Source of the DNA: Paenibacillus sp. JJ-223
Lineage (GTDB): Bacteria; Bacillota; Bacilli; Paenibacillales; Paenibacillaceae
DNA length: 64,000 nucleotides
NCBI RefSeq assembly: GCF_927798175.1
Contig: NZ_CAKMMP010000006.1
Coordinates: forward strand, 248,001 to 312,000
Direction: 5' to 3'
In this document: piece after piece, positions 40,785-52,883 of the stretch
How the letters are laid out: each line of letters opens with the position of its first letter
Numbering within the stretch: position 1 is the stretch's first letter
Notes under the pieces: model-generated
The model's input: the letters and a program-made list of their open reading frames with translations, nothing else
Database searches by the model: none
Told to the model about the DNA's origin: nothing
Made by a program: the position numbers and the translations under genes

Positions 40785-42059
40785 ATGACGATAACGGTTG
40801 CTGCAAACGGAAGAACGCTGGAGAAGCATGGCAAACCGATGTTTTACCTGGCGGATACGGTCTGGAGCGCGTTTACGAACGCTACGCTGGAAGAGTGGGA
40901 GGAATACCTGGATTATCGCAAAATGCAGGGATTCAACGTGCTGCAGATGAACGTGCTTCGTCAATGGGACGCCAGCGGATCGGATCTCAATTGGGAACCC
41001 TTTCATTTACAAGAAGATGGATCTTACGACTATGCGGCACTGAACGAGGCGTATTTCGCCCGTGCCGAACAAATGGTGCGCATGGCCGCGGAGAGAGGAT
41101 TCACGCCTGCGCTTGTCCTGTTGTGGTGCAACTATGTGCCGGATACATGGGCTACGCCGCTGCAGAAAAATGCCAAGATGCCGATCGCAGCGGTTGAACC
41201 GTATGTCACCCATGTCGTGCAGCGTTTCTCGAAGTATGACCCGATCTATCTGGTGAGCGGCGACACGGATTTTCCTTCCGATGAGGCGAACGCGTATTAT
41301 CTGGCCGCATTGGAAATCGTGAAACGCATTAGCCCGGCAAGCGTGACGACGCTCCACATTCAGGGAAGGCTGCGGGAGATTCCCGAATTGTTCACGGAGC
41401 ATGAGGGACTTGACTTTTATATGTACCAATCGGGTCATAACTCGGAGTTCCAATACATGGCTCACGAAATTGCAGAGCATTTCTATAATAAAACTCCTGT
41501 TCGTCCTGTCATTAACGGCGAGCCGTGCTACGAGCAAATCAGTTACAGCCGCAACGTGTACGGACGTTATTCTGCCGCGGATGCACGCAAAGCTGCATGG
41601 CAAAGCTTGCTGGCTGGCGGAGGAGCCGGAGTGACGTACGGAGCGCATGGCATCTGGAGCTGGCACAAAAAAGGAAAATCGTTCGGCATCGTGGAGGGAG
41701 AAGGCTTCGACAGCCCTTACGATTGGAGATCGGCTCTGCGTTTTGAGGGAGCATGGGATTATTCCTTCATTAAGTACCTGTTCGAAAACTATGGCCTGGT
41801 AGGCTTGCAACCGCTGGACATCGTGCAGAACAAGACGCGCGAAATTCGTGCTGCTGGCAACGAAAATACCGTGGTGCTGTACGTGCCGGTGAACACGAAA
41901 GTAAAGCTCGACTTCCCGGTGGAAGAGTACGACTTCACGACGATCGATTTGGTGAACCGTCGTTTCGCCCAAACGGATGCCGTGCGCGAGAACGGATACG
42001 GCGTATTGCCGATGCATGCTTTCGAGCATGACGTCGTCATTGTGGGTACACGGAAGTAA
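40785..42059 (+). CDS. DUF4038 / apiosidase-like glycoside hydrolase
   Basis: A 424-residue TIM-barrel protein: TLEKHGKPMFYLADTVWSAF, GFNVLQMNVLRQWD, LVLLWCNYVPDTW, IYLVSGDTDFPSDEANAYYL, PVINGEPCYEQIS and GAGVTYGAHGIWSW. This matches the DUF4038/apiosidase-like (GH140-related) family. Asp in SGDTD and Glu in NGEPCYE are likely catalytic. No signal peptide, so it acts in the cytoplasm on imported sugar. AAAGGAG precedes the ATG. Substrate unproven: apiose-containing pectin fragments are known for relatives. Confidence 0.8.
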   Translation: MTITVAANGRTLEKHGKPMFYLADTVWSAFTNATLEEWEEYLDYRKMQGFNVLQMNVLRQWDASGSDLNWEPFHLQEDGSYDYAALNEAYFARAEQMVRMAAERGFTPALVLLWCNYVPDTWATPLQKNAKMPIAAVEPYVTHVVQRFSKYDPIYLVSGDTDFPSDEANAYYLAALEIVKRISPASVTTLHIQGRLREIPELFTEHEGLDFYMYQSGHNSEFQYMAHEIAEHFYNKTPVRPVINGEPCYEQISYSRNVYGRYSAADARKAAWQSLLAGGGAGVTYGAHGIWSWHKKGKSFGIVEGEGFDSPYDWRSALRFEGAWDYSFIKYLFENYGLVGLQPLDIVQNKTREIRAAGNENTVVLYVPVNTKVKLDFPVEEYDFTTIDLVNRRFAQTDAVRENGYGVLPMHAFEHDVVIVGTRK

Positions 42060-42126
42060 GATGAGAAGTCCGAATCGAAGGACTTAAGCCCTGACAGGGA
42101 TTGATTTTGTAAAAGAGGTGGAACGT

Positions 42127-43170
42127 ATGTGGAAAATCGGTATCGTAGGTACGGGATACTGGTCGGAAAAACACATTAAGGCTTGGCAGTTCATTGCCGA
42201 TGCCGAAATTGCGGGGATTTGCGACAGAAATGAAGCGACCTTGAATGACAAGGCGGATCGTTTCGATCTCTCCGCAAACATCCGTTATACGGATGTGGAA
42301 GCGATGCTGGAGCAGGCCGACATCGACGTGCTTGATATTATTACGCCGCCGGAAACACATCTGGAGCTGGTGAAGCTGGCAGCGGCGGCAGGCAAACATA
42401 TCATGTGCCAGAAGCCGTTTGCCCGTTCAATCGAGGAAGCGCAGGAGATGGTACGCATTGCCGAGGAAGCTGGCGTGCGCCTGATGGTTACCGAGAACTG
42501 GCGCTGGCTGCAACCATTCCAGCTGATCAAACAATTGCTGGTGGATGGAGCGGCAGGGCAGTTGAATACGATCCGCTATATTCATACCGATTATTACTCG
42601 CCGCGCTTTGCGCCCGAGAACGAACTGCCTCAGCCATTCTTCAGGGATATGCCTCGTCTGCTGTTCTACGAGATGGGCGTTCACTGGTTCGATACTTGGC
42701 GGTTCCTGTTCGGCGAGCCGGAGCGCTTGTATGCCGAAACGAGAAAGGTCAGCAGCCACACGGTCGGCGAGGACAGCGGCATGGTGATGCTTGGATATTC
42801 CGATTATGTCGGCTTGATGGATATGAGCTGGGCGACGCGCCGCGAACTGAGCGAACCTCTGCCGGATCGGGTCCTGCCGGATCATAAAGAGCAGCTGATC
42901 ATCGAAGGCGACATAGCAACGATCAAATTGTACAATACCGGTCGCTTGACCTTGATCGACAATGCCGGCGTGGAAACGGTGGTCGCCGAGCATACGGAAT
43001 TGAACTATGAGGACAGCCATCGCAAACTTCAGTCCCATTTCATTGATTGCCTGAACACGGGCGAGGAATTCCAGACCAGCGGGGTGGATAATCTCCGGAC
43101 CCTGCAGCTGGTGTTCGATACGTATGACAGTGCAGCCACCCATCAGGTGAAGCTGTATGAAGAGGCTTAA
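42127..43170 (+). CDS. Gfo/Idh/MocA-family oxidoreductase
   Basis: A 347-residue NAD(P)-dependent sugar dehydrogenase-type protein: MWKIGIVGTGYWSEKHIKAW (cofactor loop), ICDRNEATLNDKADRFD, ITPPETHLELVKLAAAAGKH, IMCQKPFARSIEEAQEMVRI with the catalytic Lys, and a C-terminal sheet domain. The ATG at 42127 follows GAGGTGG. It lies between the hydrolase and the EutH-like gene and probably oxidises a sugar or polyol released by the hydrolase. Confidence 0.9.
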   Translation: MWKIGIVGTGYWSEKHIKAWQFIADAEIAGICDRNEATLNDKADRFDLSANIRYTDVEAMLEQADIDVLDIITPPETHLELVKLAAAAGKHIMCQKPFARSIEEAQEMVRIAEEAGVRLMVTENWRWLQPFQLIKQLLVDGAAGQLNTIRYIHTDYYSPRFAPENELPQPFFRDMPRLLFYEMGVHWFDTWRFLFGEPERLYAETRKVSSHTVGEDSGMVMLGYSDYVGLMDMSWATRRELSEPLPDRVLPDHKEQLIIEGDIATIKLYNTGRLTLIDNAGVETVVAEHTELNYEDSHRKLQSHFIDCLNTGEEFQTSGVDNLRTLQLVFDTYDSAATHQVKLYEEA

Positions 43171-43172
43171 GC

Positions 43173-44270
43173 ATGTCCATCAATGATCTAGTCATGATTG
43201 TCATTGCCTTTTTTCTGGTACTGGGAGCTGCGGACAAAGCGTTCGGGAACCGATGGGGACTCGGAAACGCGTTCACGGAAGGCATCATGGCGATGGGCAC
43301 GTTGGCACTGGTTATGGTAGGGATCGTTTCATTGGCTCCCTTCCTGGCCAGCCTGCTGGTTCCGTTGATTTCTCCCCTGTATGAAGCCATCGGTGCCGAC
43401 CCTGCCTCCTTTGCCAATACGATTTTGGCCGTCGATATGGGCGGTTATGCGCTGGCAGGACAGATGGCCCAGAGTGAGCAGGCGGCCCTGTTTTCGTGGG
43501 TGCTGCTGGGTACGATGTTTGGCCCGACACTGGTATTTACGATTCCGGTTGCGCTGGGCATTGTGGAGAAAAAGGACCATCCGTACTTTGCCAAAGGCAT
43601 TCTGATTGGCATCAGCACCATTCCCATCGGCTGTTTGGCCGGCGGATTGACGGCCGGCATCGACATCATGATCATTTTGAAAAACCTGATCATTCCGGTG
43701 ATGTTGTCCATATTCATTATGCTGGGTCTGCGCTTTTTCACCAATCAGACGGTAAGGTTGTTTAAAATATTTGGAAGCGGTATCACCTTGTTGTCCCTGA
43801 TCGGGCTGGTGGCGATCGCCGTCAAAACGCTGACCGGTTGGGAGCTGGTTCCCGACATGGCGCCTTTTTCCGAAGGCATTATGACCGTAGGCACGATCGC
43901 GATCGTGCTCGCAGGCGCATTTCCGATGGTGGAGGTCATCAACCGGACCTGTAAAGCTCCATTGGAGCGGGCAGGCAAATGGTTTAATCTGGATGCTTCA
44001 ACGACGGCCGGGCTTGTCGCCGCGCTTGCGCATAACATCCCGACGTTCCGCCTGGTCAAGGACATGAACCCGCGCGGCAAAGTCGTCAGCATCGCTTTTG
44101 CGGTCAGCGGCTCATTCGTTCTGGGGGGACACCTTGGATTTGTGGCGGGGATGAACAAAGAGATGGTCACCGCCATGATCGTTGGCAAGCTGGCCGGAGG
44201 CATCAGCGCCGCGATGGCTGCATCGTTTTCCATGAAAGCGAATCAAAAAATGGGAGTAAAAATCAGGTAA
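43173..44270 (+). CDS. EutH-family membrane transporter
   Basis: A 365-residue protein with about ten membrane segments that matches EutH, the ethanolamine permease family: IVIAFFLVLGAADKAFGNRW, GLGNAFTEGIMAMGTLALVM, DMGGYALAGQMAQSEQAALF, HNIPTFRLVKDMNPRGKVVS and GHLGFVAGMNKEM. It starts two bases after the dehydrogenase stop, so it is in the same operon. No ethanolamine ammonia-lyase or microcompartment genes are near, which makes ethanolamine an unlikely cargo here. Confidence 0.85.
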   Translation: MSINDLVMIVIAFFLVLGAADKAFGNRWGLGNAFTEGIMAMGTLALVMVGIVSLAPFLASLLVPLISPLYEAIGADPASFANTILAVDMGGYALAGQMAQSEQAALFSWVLLGTMFGPTLVFTIPVALGIVEKKDHPYFAKGILIGISTIPIGCLAGGLTAGIDIMIILKNLIIPVMLSIFIMLGLRFFTNQTVRLFKIFGSGITLLSLIGLVAIAVKTLTGWELVPDMAPFSEGIMTVGTIAIVLAGAFPMVEVINRTCKAPLERAGKWFNLDASTTAGLVAALAHNIPTFRLVKDMNPRGKVVSIAFAVSGSFVLGGHLGFVAGMNKEMVTAMIVGKLAGGISAAMAASFSMKANQKMGVKIR

Positions 44271-44312
44271 CAACGTAAAATACACACCCGTTATTTGGTT
44301 GAATTGATATGA

Positions 44313-46295
<1,983 letters not shown>

Positions 46296-46390
46296 CTTTG
46301 AGTTGAAAAGGGCACTGAGGTGCTCTAGCCAAGTCATTGAGTTTCTACATTATAATAGAATATCCAGCGATGAATTGAGCGAATGAAATC

Positions 46391-46437
46391 AGAGCGAATG
46401 ATACCGGACGAGAATTGCCGGATGATTCGCTCTTTTG
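46391..46437 (+). terminator. Rho-independent terminator after the PTS gene
   Basis: AGAGCGAATGATACCGG pairs with CCGGATGATTCGCTCT, followed by TTTGTT. Confidence 0.85.
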
Positions 46438-46627
46438 TTATGCGATGGTGAGAAATGCTGCTGCTGCCAATGCCGGTTGCTTGATGCTCATATTGGTGCT
46501 CAAATCTCACTTCGGTGTTCTATACGAATGCTGATGATGCCGGATGCTCATACCAGAGCTCAATGTTGCAGGTGCTCGATGTTCATGCCGCAGTGCCAAC
46601 GATAATCCTGAGCTTCACCCGCTCGAG

Positions 46628-46808
46628 CGCTAACGAATCTTAAACACCTTATTATTTTGGAGGCTTAGGAATGCTAACGAACATTAGAAACCCTTAGGAA
46701 CGTGAAAAGAGGAATGATGCCCCGAATCATTGAAATAACGTGCGTGAGATTCGTTAGAATTTGGTCAAGCGTAGATAGGGGGCAATAAGGCGTCTCAGGT
46801 TCGTTACA
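46628..46808. repeat. Dispersed intergenic repeat, locus C
   Basis: Again four units in reverse, reverse, forward, forward order: CTAACGAATCTTAAACACC (46629), CTAACGAACATTAGAAACCC (46673), AATAACGTGCGTGAGATTCG (46734) and AATAAGGCGTCTCAGGTTCG (46784). Between 46440 and 46620 lies a separate short repetition, GATGCTCATA-N5-GCTCAA, seen twice. No gene was found from 46296 to 46950. Confidence 0.65.
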
Positions 46809-46951
46809 GACTTTATAAGTATGCACGGGGCATTACATACATGTGCCAGAGGGTCGCGAAAGAACGAGAAGTATTCGGTGCAGTGGAGGTTTTCGGCAGA
46901 TTGTTCTTCCTCCGTGTCACTCGAGTCATCGCACGTGCGGTTATGCACACA

Positions 46952-47002
46952 AAAAGGAGTATCCCATGCCATTTTCATGACAATAAGGGATACTCCTCTT
47001 GT
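46952..47002 (-). terminator. Rho-independent terminator of gdhA (minus strand)
   Basis: On the minus strand AGGAGTATCCC pairs with GGGATACTCCT, followed by TTTTGTG. It lies 120 bases after the gdhA stop codon. Confidence 0.75.
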
Positions 47003-47118
47003 ATGATCAGAGGGAGTTACCAGAGCCGGTCGGTTAAGGGCCGCCACTTAATGGACCCAGGCCGCAAAGACGGCTTATGCTGTAAATGAACCCGGTACAC
47101 CCCGTTGTCAGGTCCGGA

Positions 47119-48687
<1,569 letters not shown>

Positions 48688-48822
48688 TCATGATTGCAAA
48701 TGACTTTATGTTGATAACTTGAAGTTAGACGAAATAGGCTGGATTAAAATATTCAATTTGGTAAGATGGTATTACGACCACGGATTCCGGGGTCATTAAT
48801 GCTAAAAAGGAGGAAAAGCAGC

Positions 48823-48897
48823 ATGAAAAATCAACACTCGGGCAGCAACGTGGAGAGAAAGGCGTGGATTGGAGGTGAGATCTATTATGAACCGTAG
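48823..48897 (+). CDS. Candidate 24-residue upstream peptide
   Basis: ATG 48823 has AAGGAGG nine bases upstream and opens MKNQHSGSNVERKAWIGGEI followed by YYEP and a TAG at 48895. It overlaps the start of the GreA-like gene (48887) in another frame. Its ribosome binding site is as strong as that of the main gene, so it is either a small protein or a coupling leader. Confidence 0.45.
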   Translation: MKNQHSGSNVERKAWIGGEIYYEP

Positions 48898-49360
48898 GTC
48901 TCAAGTGCAAAATTGCAGAGAGAAGCTGGTTGCGCAGCTGATTACGCTGGGGGAAGAGAAACGAGCGTTTCTTGACGCCTATTTTGACGTGCGCGAACCG
49001 GAACGTACCCACATGGAGCGGCTGTTGAAGGCGTATACGCAGTGCGTTGAGAAATTGTTGCAGGAGCCGGATGGCGAGCTGGATTCGATGGTTCTCATCG
49101 GCAGCAGCGTGGGCTTTGAGTACATCGATTTTCACACTTCGGACTCTTTCATGATTACGATGCCGGATGAAGCCGATCCGGACCAAGGGCGCATCTCCTT
49201 CTTGTCCCCGGTAGGCCACCAATTGCTGCTGGGGCGGAAAGGAGAAGTGAGGGCCGTCAGCACGCCATCGGGCTCCATGCGCATACGGATCACGCAGATC
49301 AGCATGTCTGACCCAGTGCCGGATACACCGGCGGCTGGAGGTGTCGACCATGCACTTTAA
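48887..49360 (+). CDS. GreA/GreB C-terminal-domain-like protein
   Basis: A 157-residue protein. The N-terminal half is helical (CREKLVAQLITLGEEKRAFL, ERTHMERLLKAYTQCVEKLL), and the C-terminal half resembles the FKBP-like domain of transcript-cleavage factors (DSMVLIGSSVGFEYIDFHTS; GRISFLSPVGHQLLLGRKG). GGAGGTGAG precedes the ATG at 48887. It overlaps khtT by 11 bases. True GreA is essential elsewhere; here the operon suggests a role near potassium transport, but the acidic tip residues of GreA are not evident, so the function is open. Confidence 0.7.
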   Translation: MNRRSQVQNCREKLVAQLITLGEEKRAFLDAYFDVREPERTHMERLLKAYTQCVEKLLQEPDGELDSMVLIGSSVGFEYIDFHTSDSFMITMPDEADPDQGRISFLSPVGHQLLLGRKGEVRAVSTPSGSMRIRITQISMSDPVPDTPAAGGVDHAL

Positions 49361-49856
49361 GGAAACGGACCTGCCGGGCATCGGCAGGAAATATTGGCTT
49401 CATACCCGCAGCGGCGAACATTTGGTCATCGTCGTGCATAACGACGAGCGGCGGGATCTCTTTCATATGGAAGCAGGGGACCATCCGGAGGAGCTGGGCG
49501 ACATGCTTTCGCTCGTAACGTTGGATGATGATGAAGCACGCGCCGTCGCGGCCATTATTGGCGGCATGACCTACAAACCCCAGTTCCAGAACGAACGTGA
49601 AGTCATGCTTGAGGGGCTGCTCATCGAATGGCTGCGAATCGAGCCGCACTCGGCAAGCATAGGCAGAACGATCGGAGAACTGAATATCCGGCAGGCGACG
49701 GGTGCCGTCGTGCTCGCCGTAGTAGAGCGGAGCCGCACCAAACAATTTAATCCGGGGCCAGAGTATGTATTTGCGGCCGGAGCAACCGTCGTTGTTGCAG
49801 GAGAGAGGGATCAGATCAGGCAACTGAAGCAATTGCTCGCTACCGGAGGGCTGTAG
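49350..49856 (+). CDS. khtT: Cation/proton antiporter regulatory subunit, KhtT-like
   Basis: A 168-residue peripheral protein. The N-terminal part starts HFKETDLPGIGRKYWLHTRS and HLVIVVHNDERRDLF, and the C-terminal RCK_C/TrkA-C domain reads SASIGRTIGELNIRQATGAV, EYVFAAGATVVVAGERDQIR. This layout matches Bacillus KhtT, which binds nucleotides including c-di-AMP and gates KhtU. The ATG at 49350 follows GGAGGTG inside the end of the previous gene. khtU follows after 3 bases. Confidence 0.85.
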   Translation: MHFKETDLPGIGRKYWLHTRSGEHLVIVVHNDERRDLFHMEAGDHPEELGDMLSLVTLDDDEARAVAAIIGGMTYKPQFQNEREVMLEGLLIEWLRIEPHSASIGRTIGELNIRQATGAVVLAVVERSRTKQFNPGPEYVFAAGATVVVAGERDQIRQLKQLLATGGL

Positions 49857-49859
49857 CCC

Positions 49860-51086
49860 ATGGATAAGCTCATATTCGAAGTGGGAATTGCCGTTGCGCT
49901 GATTACACTTACGGGGCTTATATCCGCACGATTGCGTTTTTCGGTCATTCCGTTCTATATTCTGATCGGCATGGCTGTCGGTCCGCATGCCCCCCAGTGG
50001 GGCATCGTGGATTTGCGTTTTATTGAAAGCTCAACCTTTATCGAATTTATGGGCAGGTTGGGCATACTGTTTTTGCTGTTTTATCTTGGGCTGGAATTTT
50101 CGGTGTCCCGGCTCATGAAGTCGGGCAAAGCCATTCTGACCGGGGGCATGTTCTATGTGGGCTTGAATTTTGCTTCAGGTCTGCTCCTGGGCTGGCTGGC
50201 GGATCTGCCGCTGAAAGAAACGCTGGTGGTATGCGGCATCATGACCAGTTCCTCTACCGCCATCGTGGCCAAGGTACTGGTCGATCTGAAGCGCACCGCA
50301 AATCCGGAAACGGAAATCATCATGGGCATGATCATGTTCGATGATCTGTTCATTGCCATTCATATTTCCATTTTGACAGGTCTTGTGCTTAGCGGAGCGA
50401 CTTCGTTCTTAAGCGTGCTGCTGGTGTGTTTGTCGGCACTGCTGTTTATCGTGGTGTTCCTCGTCGTTGGACGGAAATGCATCAAGTACATCGACAAAGC
50501 GCTGAACATCAAATCATCGGAGCTGTTTCTGTTAACGGTCATGACCTTGCTGTTTCTCGTGGCTGGATTCTCCGAAACGCTGCATGTTGCCGAAGCCATC
50601 GGTGCGCTGATGATGGGGCTTGTGCTGGGTGAGTCCAGGCATGCTTCCCGGATCGAGCATCAGGTGATGCCGTTCAAAGATTTTTTCGGCGCGATTTTTT
50701 TCTTCGGGTTTGGCTTGACGATCGAACCTGCCTCGCTTGGGGGAGCGGTGGGCATGACGGTGCTCGCCGTTGTGCTGACCATCGTATGCAACTACGGTGC
50801 CGGCATGATTGCGGGCAGGCTGTCCGGCATGTCGCCCAAAGCTTCGCTGAACGTAGGATTTACGCTGGTGTCGCGGGGAGAGTTCTCGATCATCATGGCC
50901 AACATCGGCAAAGCGGGAGGCCTAATGGCCTCCATTCAGTCGTTTGCCGTGCTGTACGTGTTGATTCTCGCCGTGCTTGGCCCAATTCTGACGAAGGAGT
51001 CGCCAAGGGTTTACAAGCAATACGAGCGTTTTCGGAAAAGGGGCAGCAAGAAGCAAAGTGAGGAAGCTCGTGAGAAATCTCAGTAA
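49860..51086 (+). CDS. khtU: K+/H+ antiporter, KhtU-like (CPA2)
   Basis: A 408-residue protein with about twelve membrane segments of the CPA2 family: VGIAVALITLTGLISARLRF, SVIPFYILIGMAVGPHAPQW, LGILFLLFYLGLEFSVSRLM, GIMTSSSTAIVAKVLVDLKR and FDDLFIAI with the conserved Asp pair. It expels K+ (or ammonium) in exchange for protons at alkaline pH and methylglyoxal stress in Bacillus. The basic cytoplasmic tail ends at a terminator region. The third B. subtilis partner, KhtS, is not seen. Confidence 0.9.
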   Translation: MDKLIFEVGIAVALITLTGLISARLRFSVIPFYILIGMAVGPHAPQWGIVDLRFIESSTFIEFMGRLGILFLLFYLGLEFSVSRLMKSGKAILTGGMFYVGLNFASGLLLGWLADLPLKETLVVCGIMTSSSTAIVAKVLVDLKRTANPETEIIMGMIMFDDLFIAIHISILTGLVLSGATSFLSVLLVCLSALLFIVVFLVVGRKCIKYIDKALNIKSSELFLLTVMTLLFLVAGFSETLHVAEAIGALMMGLVLGESRHASRIEHQVMPFKDFFGAIFFFGFGLTIEPASLGGAVGMTVLAVVLTIVCNYGAGMIAGRLSGMSPKASLNVGFTLVSRGEFSIIMANIGKAGGLMASIQSFAVLYVLILAVLGPILTKESPRVYKQYERFRKRGSKKQSEEAREKSQ

Positions 51087-51221
51087 AGAAGCAAAGTAAA
51101 GAAGCGTAGAAGGAAGCGTATTAGAAATAAGGTGGCAGATGAAATACCCTGAGTCTTGCTTGGATACGGGGAAGATGTGTACAGACCCCAAAGACAACGG
51201 AAAGACATCATATTGTTGGGA

Positions 51222-51250
51222 AAGTCGTGTCCTAGGCACGGCTTTTTCGC
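51222..51250 (+). terminator. Rho-independent terminator after khtU
   Basis: GTCGTG (51225-51230) pairs with CACGGC across the palindromic loop TCCTAGG, followed by five T. The rest of 51087-51384 has no gene; the promoter of the next gene must lie near 51280-51350. Confidence 0.75.
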
Positions 51251-51384
51251 TTGTGGGGACATTATGACCGAACATTATTGGAATTTTTTATTTCATATAT
51301 TCCACATGGGGATACTCCACAAATCCGAGGGGATGGGATATAATAGGAGAAATTTATTCCAATATACGCATGAGGTGATTTCAA

Positions 51385-52122
51385 ATGTCGAACGAACTTT
51401 TGCAAGCCTTGCAGCTATTGAAACAGAAAAAATGGGTTGACCTGACCCATACCTTCGGTCCGGAATCACCGCATTTCTCCGCCTTTGATGCTGCGCGATT
51501 TGATACGTTGTTCAATCATGACCAGGGCTTTTTCGCGCAAAGCTTCACATTTCCTGGGCAATACGGCACACATCTGGACGCGCCAATCCATTTCGTTCGG
51601 GATACTCGATATCTGGAAGAGCTGGATTTGAAGGAGCTTGTGCTGCCGCTCGTTGTTATTGACCAATCCGAAGCGGTTGCGGCGAACCCCGATTTTACGC
51701 TGAATGTGGAGCACATTCTCGCATTCGAGGAGGAGCACGGGACGATCGAGCCGGGCAGTTTCGTGGCGCTGCGCACCGATTGGAGCAAACGCTGGCCAAG
51801 CCATGAGCAGTTCGACAACAAGGATGCCGAAGGCAACAGCCATGCACCGGGCTGGTCTGTCGGGGCATTGGAGTTTTTGTTCCAGGAGCGCCGCATTCAG
51901 GCGATCGGCCACGAAACGTTTGATACGGATGCGGCGGTCGATTACCAGAAAAACGGATCGCTGCTGGCAGAGTATTACGTGCTTGCTCAAGATACATACC
52001 AGGTGGAGCTGCTGAAGAATTTGGACCAAGTGCCTGCCAAGGGAGCCGTCATCTTTAATATCGTGCCCAAGGCCGAAAAGGCATCCGGCTTCCCGGTTCG
52101 CTCCTTCGCAATCTTGCCATAA
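51385..52122 (+). CDS. Cyclase-family metal-dependent hydrolase
   Basis: A 245-residue protein of the cyclase / kynurenine-formamidase superfamily: KKWVDLTHTFGPESPHFSAF, GQYGTHLDAPIHFVRDTRYL with the H-x-x-x-P-x-H metal site, GSFVALRTDWSKRW, and GHETFDTDAAVDYQK. It hydrolyses amide or cyclic bonds in small molecules. GAGGTGA precedes the ATG. No tryptophan-degradation genes are adjacent, so kynurenine formamidase is only one possibility. Confidence 0.88.
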   Translation: MSNELLQALQLLKQKKWVDLTHTFGPESPHFSAFDAARFDTLFNHDQGFFAQSFTFPGQYGTHLDAPIHFVRDTRYLEELDLKELVLPLVVIDQSEAVAANPDFTLNVEHILAFEEEHGTIEPGSFVALRTDWSKRWPSHEQFDNKDAEGNSHAPGWSVGALEFLFQERRIQAIGHETFDTDAAVDYQKNGSLLAEYYVLAQDTYQVELLKNLDQVPAKGAVIFNIVPKAEKASGFPVRSFAILP

Positions 52123-52148
52123 CTCCATTACATTAACACGGAATGAAG

Positions 52149-52180
52149 AACAGGAGGCCGCCCCCGGCCTCCTGTTTTGA
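52149..52180 (+). terminator. Rho-independent terminator
   Basis: AACAGGAGGCCG (52149-52160) pairs perfectly with CGGCCTCCTGTT (52165-52176), then TTGA. Confidence 0.9.
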
Positions 52181-52349
52181 ATTTAACCTATGGAATGGTA
52201 CCCGTTTTTGGCAAAGTTAAAGTTGAACAAGGCTATGACCGCAAAAGAAAAATTGCGAATCGTTGTTTTTCTTATTGAACAAATGTCGAAACGTTCTTTG
52301 GCATGGAATGCCTTACATATCGTTCGCGCTAATGTGCTTGCCTTTTCGA

Positions 52350-52550
52350 TTATTTGGAATCGGTAAAATGGGAGTCGTTGAATCGTCGCAGTATTCTCTT
52401 CTCCGCTCTCTTGAATCCAAGCCATCGCTTTAAACGCCCTTGTTCCTTCCTGACCTTTAACGTTTCTTTCATGCCCAAAATAATCAGTTCGGACCTTCTT
52501 CTGTCCTCGCGGCTCGTTTCCCGCAGTTCCTTGATAAAATTTTCGTCCAT
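52350..52550 (-). CDS. Small basic protein, SOS-controlled candidate
   Basis: A 66-residue, highly charged, helical protein: MDENFIKELRETSREDRRRS, ELIILGMKETLKVRKEQGRL, then KRWLGFKRAEKRILRRFND. GAGG lies six bases before the ATG. Its promoter carries a full-consensus LexA box, so it should be induced by DNA damage. It has no membrane segment, unlike the YneA/SosA division inhibitors. I do not recognise the family. Bases 52183-52349 downstream hold nothing I can support. Confidence 0.6.
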   Translation of the reverse strand: MDENFIKELRETSREDRRRSELIILGMKETLKVRKEQGRLKRWLGFKRAEKRILRRFNDSHFTDSK

Positions 52551-52584
52551 GTTATGCCTCGCGTATGTACAGGATAGTATTTAT

Positions 52585-52613
52585 ATTATAGCGAACATAT
52601 GTTCCGTTATCAA
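52585..52613 (-). promoter_or_regulatory. Sigma-A promoter with LexA box
   Basis: On the minus strand TTGATA (52613-52608), 17 bases, TATAAT (52590-52585). The spacer contains CGAACATATGTTCC (52592-52605 as read on the plus strand), which fits the Bacillus LexA consensus CGAACRNRYGTTYC at every position. Confidence 0.85.
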
Positions 52614-52683
52614 GTTTTTCCATGTTAATCTTTCTGCCCGGGGAAGTTTTCGTGAAATAGAGCACAGGAGGAGCGGGGTGCTT

Positions 52684-52746
52684 ATGACACAATATTTTCG
52701 GGAAGTGCCGATATGTAATGAAGACCGATTGGATCAAACCATGTAA
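52684..52746 (+). CDS. Possible 20-residue peptide
   Basis: AGGAGGAG precedes an ATG that opens MTQYFREVPICNEDRLDQTM and stops at once. It lies just before the terminator at 52755. Support is only the ribosome binding site; it may be meaningless. Confidence 0.2.
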   Translation: MTQYFREVPICNEDRLDQTM

Positions 52747-52754
52747 ATGTGAAA

Positions 52755-52799
52755 AACAGCCTCTCCTGCGAGCCGACATGGCGTGCGGGAGAGGCTGTT
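52755..52799 (-). terminator. Rho-independent terminator of the 52884 gene
   Basis: AACAGCCTCTCC (52755-52766) pairs with GGAGAGGCTGTT (52788-52799); on the minus strand it is followed by TTTTTC. Confidence 0.85.
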
Positions 52800-52883
52800 T
52801 GATGTCCAAAGGATCAGACGGGGATTAGCCCGGGTTCTGCAGGGCCAGAGATGCGGCTTTGATCAAACCGCCCTGCATGAGGC

